This document shows positions 33,056 through 40,687 of a DNA stretch of 64,000 nt, piece after piece. This stretch comes from Saccharibacillus sacchari DSM 19268 (GTDB lineage: Bacteria; Bacillota; Bacilli; Paenibacillales; Paenibacillaceae). The stretch spans positions 4,262,424-4,326,423 of the forward strand of contig NZ_KK073875.1 of the NCBI RefSeq assembly GCF_000585395.1, given 5' to 3'. The notes below the pieces were generated by a model. That model worked only from the letters and a program-made list of their open reading frames with translations, was not told where the DNA came from and did no database searches. The first letter of the stretch is position 1, and each line of letters begins with the position of its first letter. The translations under genes and the position numbers were made by a program.

Positions 33056-35473
33056 TCAAGAAACGTGCGCACGGTCTACCTGTTCCGGGGTCAGCGGACG
33101 GCTGTAATAAAATCCTTGCACATTATAACATTGAAGCTCTTGCAGCAGCGCTACTTGCTCTTTGGTTTCCACGCCTTCGGCAATGATTTTCAAGCCTAAC
33201 TGCTTGGCCATCGAAATGATCATTTCGGCGATCGCTTTGCTGTCTTTGTCCGTCGTGATTTTGCGGATGAACGAGCGGTCGATCTTGAGGCAGTTGATCG
33301 GAAGGCTGTGCAGATAGCTAAGCGAGCTGTAACCTGTTCCGAAGTCGTCCATGGATACCGAAATGCCGGCTTCTTTAAGTTTGTCGAGAATTTCGATGAC
33401 ATGGTCTTCGTTATGCATCATCGCGCTTTCCGTGATTTCCAGTTCCAGCAGATGCGGATCGAATTCCGTTTCTTGCAGCGTTTGGAGAATCGATTCATAA
33501 ATATCCGGCTTCATTAGATGAACTTGGGAGATGTTGACCGCCATCGGCAGCGAAGATCGGCCGGCAAGTTCCCAACGTTTCGCTTGCGTGCAGGCAGTAC
33601 GCAGTACCCATTGTTCGATCGGCACGATCATGCCGCTTTTTTCCGCCAGCGGAATGAAACGCAGCGGCGAAATTTCGCCGTGAACAGGATGATCCCAACG
33701 CAATAGCGCTTCGTAACCGATGATGCGGCTGGTACGGATATCGAATTTCGGTTGATAAAGCAGTCGCAGTTGATCGCGGTCGACCGCATATTCGAGTTCT
33801 TGTTCCAGCCAGATCTCTTCCTGGCTCGTACGGTCGCTGGCCGCGTCGTAAAAGCGATACTGCGAGCTGCCGTTCTGCTTGGCCACGTACATGGCCGCGT
33901 CCGCGTATTTCGTAAGCAGATCGCTCGACAAGCTGTCTTCCGGATAACGCGCGATTCCGACCGAAGCCGACAATTTGACCGTATGTTTGCCGATTTCGAA
34001 CGGTTCGTTGAAGCGGTCGACGATCTGTCCCGCCCATTTTTCTATTTCGGCGCGGCGGCATACGCCGGGCAAAATGACCGTGAATTCGTCTCCGCCCATC
34101 CGCGCGAGAAAAGCGCTCGAAGGAATGCTCTCCTTGATCAGCCGTCCGGCATGCTTGATGACCAAATCGCCGAAAGCATGGCCGAAGAAGTCGTTTACCC
34201 GCTTAAAACGATCCAGATCCACGAACAGCAAAGTAAACGGCTCCGGTTTTCCTTCGCCGTAATGCGCATATCGCTCCAGCGTGTTTTCGTAGGAACGCCG
34301 GTTAGCCAACCCCGTCAATTCGTCGTGATAAGCCAAATGACGGATTGTTTCCTGATCGCGTTTGCGTTTGGTGATGTTTTTGGCCATGCTGTAAGCGCCC
34401 ACGACATGCCGTTCCACGACGATCGGCAGCGAAGTCAGCGCATACGACTGCATATTGCCGTCCGGCCCTCTCACGTCGATCTCGGCCGTGCCGTGTCGTC
34501 CGCCGAGCACCGTTTTCATGTGTTCGGCCACGATCCGCCGCTGCTCGCCCGAAAACAAATCGCTGAACTTGGAACCGACGACTTTTTTGCCCAACTTTTT
34601 GGCGACGGCTTCCGCTTGTTCGTTCATGCCCATCACGACGCCTTGTTGATCGAATTCCAACACGCCGTCGGGGTTATGCTCGTATAAGGAGATGTAATGT
34701 TGTTCCCTTTCGAGGATTTTTCGAGTTTGCAGCTTTTCTCTTACGCGCAGGAAATCGTCCGGGATGGCAACGAGGCAGCATACGATAGCCAACATAATGA
34801 GGTAGGGGAGCAAAAAAGCCCGATTTTCGCCGATTTCGCCCAGTTGGTTATAGACATCCAAAGGCAGCACGGACAACACGCTCAAAATAGGGGCCCCGAA
34901 CAGCGCGATGCCGCATAATACGATGCCGGGCAGCGTCCAGCGAGAGTTCAGTCCGAGTTCGCGGTTGCGGTTGGATAACGCCAGCAACCGGATCACGGCG
35001 AATCCCACGCATAACGTAAGCCCTACCGTCAAGGCGACAAGATCCGGGTTCCATACCGCGAAGTCGCGGAACAAAATCACGACGTTGACGTAATCGAAAA
35101 TCAAGATGGTCAACGATACGATCAAGCCGGTCAAAAAGAAACGGCCCGAACCGCTCGGAGGCTTGACCGCGTAGCGCATGGCCAGCGCGGTGGCCGCCAA
35201 GCAGCCTAAAACGGTAAAAATAAAATGTATCGCGTAGTATTCCTTGTTGATTGGAAGCGTCAGCGAAAGCGGAGCGATGATATGATCGATGCTGAAAGCG
35301 GCCGTAGCCAGCAAAATGACAATGCTTTGCCGTCGCCTGACCCGCCCCGTGCGCAGCTCCGAACTTTTCCATGCCGCTCCGTAGACAATCAACATACATG
35401 CCGCAATCGAACCCATTAACGCAATCGTTAAATATACCCCGTTTAGTGATAGGATTTTCAAGATGTCATTCAT
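33056..35473 (-). CDS. Membrane-bound GGDEF-EAL cyclic-di-GMP enzyme with PAS domain
   Basis: This 805-residue protein has seven predicted N-terminal helices (about 1-240), a PAS-like domain (ISLYEHNPDGVLEFDQQG onward), then GGDEF and EAL domains. The cyclase motif is intact (RMGGDEFTVILPG), preceded by DELTGLANRR. The phosphodiesterase motif is also intact (GYEALLRW), with NISQVHL, DDFGTGYSSLSYL, KIDRSFI and GVETKEQ. Both activities are therefore possible and the net direction is unknown. GGGAGA precedes the ATG. It is a single gene with its own terminator. The signal sensed by the membrane part is not evident. Confidence 0.93.
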   Translation of the reverse strand: MNDILKILSLNGVYLTIALMGSIAACMLIVYGAAWKSSELRTGRVRRRQSIVILLATAAFSIDHIIAPLSLTLPINKEYYAIHFIFTVLGCLAATALAMRYAVKPPSGSGRFFLTGLIVSLTILIFDYVNVVILFRDFAVWNPDLVALTVGLTLCVGFAVIRLLALSNRNRELGLNSRWTLPGIVLCGIALFGAPILSVLSVLPLDVYNQLGEIGENRAFLLPYLIMLAIVCCLVAIPDDFLRVREKLQTRKILEREQHYISLYEHNPDGVLEFDQQGVVMGMNEQAEAVAKKLGKKVVGSKFSDLFSGEQRRIVAEHMKTVLGGRHGTAEIDVRGPDGNMQSYALTSLPIVVERHVVGAYSMAKNITKRKRDQETIRHLAYHDELTGLANRRSYENTLERYAHYGEGKPEPFTLLFVDLDRFKRVNDFFGHAFGDLVIKHAGRLIKESIPSSAFLARMGGDEFTVILPGVCRRAEIEKWAGQIVDRFNEPFEIGKHTVKLSASVGIARYPEDSLSSDLLTKYADAAMYVAKQNGSSQYRFYDAASDRTSQEEIWLEQELEYAVDRDQLRLLYQPKFDIRTSRIIGYEALLRWDHPVHGEISPLRFIPLAEKSGMIVPIEQWVLRTACTQAKRWELAGRSSLPMAVNISQVHLMKPDIYESILQTLQETEFDPHLLELEITESAMMHNEDHVIEILDKLKEAGISVSMDDFGTGYSSLSYLHSLPINCLKIDRSFIRKITTDKDSKAIAEMIISMAKQLGLKIIAEGVETKEQVALLQELQCYNVQGFYYSRPLTPEQVDRAHVS

Positions 35474-35601
35474 GATATTCTCTCCCGCCTGCTTAACTTA
35501 GGGACCCGATCGTGCCAACTGCATCCATATGACTAACGACAATGAGTCTTTTATCTTATGAGTTACCCAGCAAATTGAGACTCGAAACCTTATTCGAATA
35601 C

Positions 35602-35645
35602 AAAAAAAGGCAGACAAGTGACATAAAATGTATGACATTGCCTGC
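35602..35645 (-). terminator. Terminator of the dynamin gene
   Basis: GCAGACAA and TTGCCTGC with an inner ATGTCA/TGACAT-like pairing; on the minus strand a run of seven T follows. Confidence 0.75.
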
Positions 35646-35696
35646 TAAATATTTATTTGGAAACTATCTTGCTTAAAGTCGGGACTTTCGAACGTC

Positions 35697-38600
35697 TTAC
35701 ACGCTTGCCGTAGTTTCCGATTCCAGTATTTTTTTAAGACGATCTTCGATCCGTCTCCAGGAATCGGTATCGGATTTACCAGACAACGATAATCTAAGTC
35801 CTTCGGCCGCTTCTTCCGCCTGCCGCAGAACAGCTTGCGCGAGCTCCTTCTGCTTTTCGGCCAACTGCCTGCCGTAGAAGGATTCGAATTCGGGCAGCCT
35901 GGCTTCGGTGATCTGCTGCATGGCTTCGCGGAAAGTCGCCAAAGCGGCTTCGCGAACGAAATCGCGTCCGCGCTGTTCGAAGAAAGCTTTGGGATTTTTG
36001 AACAAAGGCCAGAGCGCTCCCCAGTTTAATGCTCCGCCGAGCTTTACTTCGGAAATTTCCGGCGTTTGCCATTCTCCGCCGTCTCCTTGCTCCGGCAGGT
36101 CGAACGGAGCTCCCAACGCGGACAGCTTTTCCAAGACGTCCTTCGCTCCTTCTTTCAGCATGCGTTGGCCTGCCCGCTCGACCCGAAGGCCGGTGGCGAG
36201 CAGCTCGTTTTCCGCTTCGCGCGCCACCATGCGCGACAACTCCCGGCCGCAAGCCAGGAAAGCCGCTTTGAGATCGCCGCTTCCCGCATGCAGGATCGCC
36301 GGGTTAAAGCTTTCGGCGAACCAAGCGTTGAAACGGAACTCGATCCGCTGCCGAACATGGAACAGCAGCTCCCGGATCTCGCGCGACAGCTCGGGAAGCT
36401 TATCGGCCGCTCCGCCCGTACCGATGATCGTTTTCGCTTCGGCAAGCGAAAGTTCGATCCGCTCTGCCCGGGCTTGCTTCTCTTGCTCGCCTTGCGTCGC
36501 TTCTTCGATCCAGCCGGCGATCCGTTCGCGAGCCGCTTCGATCTCGCGGTCGGCGGCGGCCGCGGCGAGTCCCGCCAATTCTTCGGCGGCGAAATGCATC
36601 AGTTCCCGTTCGAAATCCGCGAATCGGTCGATGCCTTCGACATCGGGGAATTCAACGGAACGATATTGCGCGGCGTTGTTTTTTCGCGGCGCGGACTTTT
36701 TGCGGTCAAGCGCGTTCAAACTGGACACCGGGTAAATCCTCGGTTTTAAAATGCCCTCCGCGCGCAGCCTCTCTTCCAAGTGCGCGGTTACTCCCGCGCA
36801 TTCTTCTTCGGAATCGGCAAGATCGGCGGCATTGACGATGAAAAACGTTTTGTCGACGCTGTCGCTGCCTTTGACCCGGCCGAGCTGGGCCAAAAACTGA
36901 CGATCAGCCCGCGAAAACGCATGATTGTAATACGTCACGAATACGAGCGCGTCGGCATTTTTCATGTAGTCGAACGTAACTCCCGTATGACGGGCATGCA
37001 CCGAATCCGCTCCGGGGGTGTCCACCAGGACGATGCCTTGGCGGGTCCATTCCGAATCGATGTATACGTCGATCCGCTTGACGAAGCAGGCCCGGCTTTC
37101 ATCGGCAGCATACAAGCGGAATTCCGCGGATTCCGTAAGCAGTTCGGTTCCGAGCAAAGGCTCGGCAAGATCGTATCCCGCATCCGCGGCACGCAGGAAG
37201 CTGTAATGCGCGCGTCCGGACGGATGGATACGATCAGGCGTCAACGACCGGACCTCGGCGCGCCAACGGCCAAGCGCGGGATCCCGAAGTCCCAACAATT
37301 CGCACGCGTCCGCCAGATCTCCGGCTACTTCCTCGGCGGTCTTCATGACGATCAGCGCCCTGCCGTGATCCTCGGCGCGTTCAGGTGCCATGATCCGGCT
37401 GATAGCCGCGGTTGTCGGATGCGGCGACACCGGCAAATAAGAATCCCCGAGCAAAGCGTTCGCGAAAGAAGATTTTCCGGCGCTGAACGCGCCGAATAAT
37501 GCCAGAGTGAACCGTCCTTCCCTCAGCGACGCTTCCCGTTCGCGCATGGCACGCAAAGCGGAACTGAATGCCGGCAGCGGTTCAAGCAATCCTACGGCCT
37601 CGTTCAAACGCTCGGCCGACGCTTGCAAAATGCCGAGCCGCCCCGAAGCGGCGGATTCTTCCCCGCCTTCGGTCCCGAAAACGGAAGAAAACACTTCCTC
37701 GTCGCCTGAATCGTCTGCAGCTTCCGTTTCCCCGGCCGCCGGCTCGATGGTCTCGAGAAGGAAATCGTCTGCGGTTGTCGCTTGAGCGCTCCTGCGCTTC
37801 AAATGCCGCTTAGCGCTCAGCAGCTCGTCCAACGCAGCCAGCCGAACAGGCGAACGTTCATCAATGGCGCCGATTATATCGATCAGCCCCGCTTCGCGAA
37901 CATCCAGCGCTTTGCGGACTTCCCGGCGGCGGCGTGCTTTATCCGCGAACGAGGAAGCTTCCGCGATCTCCCGTTCGAGTAACGCCAACTTTTCCGCGTC
38001 CCGCGGTCCGCGGCTGTCCAAAAGGCGATCGGCAAACTCCAACGACGCCCTGCGGAATCGGCCGAGCGCATCGGCACGCAAATCGCCGGTAAAGTTCATC
38101 ACGTATTCGGGCGACAACCGGACATCGGATTTGAGAAGCCCGGTTATCCAGCCGTTCTCGACGCGCGGAAGCGCCTGCTCGAGCTGCGCCTCCCGATCGG
38201 CATCCCAGACGCCGATCTCGCGCCCGAACGCCCGCAAACGTTCCCGGACGTGAACGTCGAGGCCCGCTTCCACGCGTTCGGAGAAATCGGAAGCTGCGGT
38301 CTGAAGCCGATCTTCCCGTTCTTTTTCCGTCCGTTTCTTAGAACCGAACAGTCCGCCTGCCCGGAAACCGGGCGCTGCGGATTCCAGATACGACTGAACA
38401 AGATCACGCAGCGAAGCAGGCATGATCGGCGCATTATCAAGAATTCGCCCGATATCTGCCATCAGCCGATCGCGAAGCACGGTTCCCGCATCAAGCAGTT
38501 CGCTTCGTGCCGACTGAAGCGCTTGCAAGTTCGCTTCCGCGATGCCTTCGTTTTCCGCCTCCGCCTCGGTCAGCGAAGCCGCTTCTTCCGGCCGAATATC

Positions 38601-39512
38601 CCGTTCGCGAGTCAGATGCCGTTCGATCAAATCATGCGCAGCCAAACGAATACCGCGTCTCAGCAGTTCCTCCCGCTCTTCGAGCAGGCGCTCGATTAGC
38701 GTTATAAGACGCTGCCAATCGCTCAGCGGATGATCGGGGTGCTTAACCGACAAATATAAGATTCCGGCAGCGTTAATCTGCCAGTCTGCAAAGGTACGCT
38801 CGACCGTTTCCTGGTAATGCGTAAACGGCAGCTCTCCTTCCCGATGCTTATCGACTTGATTCACGATCAAAACGAGCGGCTTGCCCAGATCGGATAAACT
38901 TTTGGCAAACGCCAAATTGGTTTCGGATTGAACATGGTTATAATCCATCACATAGAATACGACATCCGCCAAATGCAGCGCGGCATCGGTTGCCGAAGCA
39001 TGGGCAGCATCGGTAGAATCGACGCCAGGCGTATCCAGAAAGGCTCCGCCATGGCGCAGCAGCGGAATATCCCCCCAAATTTCAACCGTGGCATAGGCTT
39101 CCCCGTCTTTGCAATAAAGGGCTAATGCGTCTTCCATCTCTTCAGGCGCCAATATAAGCTTCTTCGGCTTCCCGTGCAGGTCTGAGTCGACTCCCGGCAC
39201 GTCGGCTGCTTCCGCAGCCGGATGCAAAGTGATCTCCGCACGACGTTCTCCGCTTCGGATAATCGCTGCATTTGCCGTCGTCGGAAGCGGGCCGGACGGC
39301 AATAAAGGCCCCCCACACAAGGCATTGATCAGACTTGACTTTCCGGCTGAAAAATGTCCGAGAAAAGCAAGCGTCAGCTCTTTTTGATTCCATTTGTATT
39401 CAAGTTGGCTGATCTTGTCTGCTATTTCAGGATCTTCATATGAAATTAGAGCGGCACGCAGCCGCTCTAATTTCTTGTGCAGATCCCTGGAATTCATTGT
39501 CATGTCCGCCAT
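35697..39512 (-). CDS. dynA: Two-headed bacterial dynamin-like GTPase, DynA-type
   Basis: This 1271-residue protein is two dynamin modules in tandem, the arrangement of B. subtilis DynA (1193 residues), a membrane-fusion and membrane-repair GTPase. Module 1 has G1 GHFSAGKSS (52-60), G3 DTPG (160-163) and G4 NQVD (218-221). Module 2 has G1 GAFSAGKSS (674-682) and a DTPGADSVH G3, followed by FVTYYNHAFSRADRQFL. The linker at about 590-620 is strongly acidic (EPAAGETEAADDSGDEEVF). Long charged stalk helices follow each G domain. GGAGG precedes the ATG. Phage and antibiotic tolerance roles are known for the Bacillus protein. Confidence 0.93.
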   Translation of the reverse strand: MADMTMNSRDLHKKLERLRAALISYEDPEIADKISQLEYKWNQKELTLAFLGHFSAGKSSLINALCGGPLLPSGPLPTTANAAIIRSGERRAEITLHPAAEAADVPGVDSDLHGKPKKLILAPEEMEDALALYCKDGEAYATVEIWGDIPLLRHGGAFLDTPGVDSTDAAHASATDAALHLADVVFYVMDYNHVQSETNLAFAKSLSDLGKPLVLIVNQVDKHREGELPFTHYQETVERTFADWQINAAGILYLSVKHPDHPLSDWQRLITLIERLLEEREELLRRGIRLAAHDLIERHLTRERDIRPEEAASLTEAEAENEGIAEANLQALQSARSELLDAGTVLRDRLMADIGRILDNAPIMPASLRDLVQSYLESAAPGFRAGGLFGSKKRTEKEREDRLQTAASDFSERVEAGLDVHVRERLRAFGREIGVWDADREAQLEQALPRVENGWITGLLKSDVRLSPEYVMNFTGDLRADALGRFRRASLEFADRLLDSRGPRDAEKLALLEREIAEASSFADKARRRREVRKALDVREAGLIDIIGAIDERSPVRLAALDELLSAKRHLKRRSAQATTADDFLLETIEPAAGETEAADDSGDEEVFSSVFGTEGGEESAASGRLGILQASAERLNEAVGLLEPLPAFSSALRAMREREASLREGRFTLALFGAFSAGKSSFANALLGDSYLPVSPHPTTAAISRIMAPERAEDHGRALIVMKTAEEVAGDLADACELLGLRDPALGRWRAEVRSLTPDRIHPSGRAHYSFLRAADAGYDLAEPLLGTELLTESAEFRLYAADESRACFVKRIDVYIDSEWTRQGIVLVDTPGADSVHARHTGVTFDYMKNADALVFVTYYNHAFSRADRQFLAQLGRVKGSDSVDKTFFIVNAADLADSEEECAGVTAHLEERLRAEGILKPRIYPVSSLNALDRKKSAPRKNNAAQYRSVEFPDVEGIDRFADFERELMHFAAEELAGLAAAAADREIEAARERIAGWIEEATQGEQEKQARAERIELSLAEAKTIIGTGGAADKLPELSREIRELLFHVRQRIEFRFNAWFAESFNPAILHAGSGDLKAAFLACGRELSRMVAREAENELLATGLRVERAGQRMLKEGAKDVLEKLSALGAPFDLPEQGDGGEWQTPEISEVKLGGALNWGALWPLFKNPKAFFEQRGRDFVREAALATFREAMQQITEARLPEFESFYGRQLAEKQKELAQAVLRQAEEAAEGLRLSLSGKSDTDSWRRIEDRLKKILESETTASV

Positions 39513-39557
39513 ATGCTCCTCCAGGTTCAGCGCCGTTTCAACGTTCGCAAGCGAAAC

Positions 39558-39854
39558 TTAAACGGACGGGATGAAAATTTCGAAAATTTTTCCGTGCTGC
39601 AAAATCGTGATGTTGCGTTTCTTGTCGCGCATTACAACGACTTCCGGTTTTACGCGCATTTGTTCGATGTACTCTTCGGGAATTTCCGTCACAAGGCCGA
39701 CCGTTACGCCTTCGATTTCCGTGTCTTCGTTCTCCGGAATATCGCTGACGAGTATTTGCTCGAAGATATCCGAAAATTTCTCGAACTCGTTGGTATATAC
39801 CGTCACGCATTTCATGTTTTCCATCATGTTTTCCATGTTTTCCATCCTGTCCAT
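39558..39854 (-). CDS. Small acidic protein of unknown function
   Basis: This 98-residue protein is not recognised. The core, MKCVTVYTNEFEKFSDIFEQ..., is acidic and alternates strands and helices, with no signal peptide or membrane segment. The N-terminus is ambiguous: the DNA repeats ATGGAAAAC three times, giving several in-frame ATGs (residues 1, 4, 7, 10, 11, 14) and none with a strong site. The most protein-like start is MKCVTV (residue 14), which would give 85 residues. It lies between nth and dynA on the same strand, 24 nt after nth. Confidence 0.65.
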   Translation of the reverse strand: MDRMENMENMMENMKCVTVYTNEFEKFSDIFEQILVSDIPENEDTEIEGVTVGLVTEIPEEYIEQMRVKPEVVVMRDKKRNITILQHGKIFEIFIPSV

Positions 39855-39878
39855 CCTCTTTTTGTGTAGTTTTGGTTC

Positions 39879-40550
39879 TTAAACCGATGTTCGCGTTCTG
39901 CGTACCGTTGATGTTTTCATGCGTCTTTTGCCTTCCTTGCACACATCGAGCAGCGGACACACTTGGCAGTTCGGCGATTGCGCCTTGCAATGATAACGCC
40001 CGAAGAAAATCAGGCGATGGTGCGTAAGGGTCCATTCCTCTTTCGGCACCTTTTTCATCAACTTCTTCTCGACTTCAAGCACGGAATCGTCCTCTGCCGC
40101 AAGGCCCAGTCGCTTCGATACGCGCTCGACGTGGGTATCCACCGCAATGGCCGGCACGTCGAAAGCATTCGATACGACGACGTTAGCCGTCTTCCGGCCT
40201 ACGCCGGGAAGCTTGACCAATTCGTCATGCACGCTCGGAACCTCGCCTCCGTACTGCTCGATCAACAAATGGCAAAGACTTTGAATATGCTTGGCTTTGT
40301 TCCGGTACAATCCGATTCTGCGAATATCCTGCTCCAGCTCTTCACGGGGTACGGCGATATAATCGGCCGGCGCATGATATTTCCCGAACAGATCTTTTGT
40401 GACTTTGTTAACCGTAACATCCGTACACTGAGCTGACAACAGTACCGCGATCGTCAATTCAAACGCGTTGCCGTAATCCAGCTCGCAACGGGCGTCCGGA
40501 TACATGCCAGCAATCGTGTCCAGAATATGTCTGACCTTCGCGTTTGTCAT
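39879..40550 (-). CDS. nth: Endonuclease III
   Basis: This 223-residue base-excision glycosylase/AP lyase removes oxidised pyrimidines. The helix-hairpin-helix LPGVGRKTANVV contains the catalytic Lys, and VDTHVER holds the catalytic Asp. The 4Fe-4S cluster ligands are present as CKAQSPNCQVCPLLDVC (C-x6-C-x2-C-x5-C). LLSAQCTDVTVNKVT is the family's N-terminal signature. In many Bacilli nth follows dnaD; here dnaD is about 23 kb away. Confidence 0.95.
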   Translation of the reverse strand: MTNAKVRHILDTIAGMYPDARCELDYGNAFELTIAVLLSAQCTDVTVNKVTKDLFGKYHAPADYIAVPREELEQDIRRIGLYRNKAKHIQSLCHLLIEQYGGEVPSVHDELVKLPGVGRKTANVVVSNAFDVPAIAVDTHVERVSKRLGLAAEDDSVLEVEKKLMKKVPKEEWTLTHHRLIFFGRYHCKAQSPNCQVCPLLDVCKEGKRRMKTSTVRRTRTSV

Positions 40551-40619
40551 GGCTCAATCCTTCTCCCGCGTCGCGATGCACGAAACTTGACTGCAGAAAC
40601 CTGATCTCAAAGACAAACC

Positions 40620-40656
40620 GGCCGGTGCGAACGATAAGGTTCGCACCGAGCCGGCC
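40620..40656 (-). terminator. Hairpin downstream of the SLH gene
   Basis: GCCGGTGCGAAC and GTTCGCACC(GA)GCCGGC form a strong GC-rich stem. There is no U-run, so it may be a weak terminator or 3' protective element. Confidence 0.55.
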
Positions 40657-40687
40657 TGACCGTACCCGGCGGCAGCCGGACGGAAAT

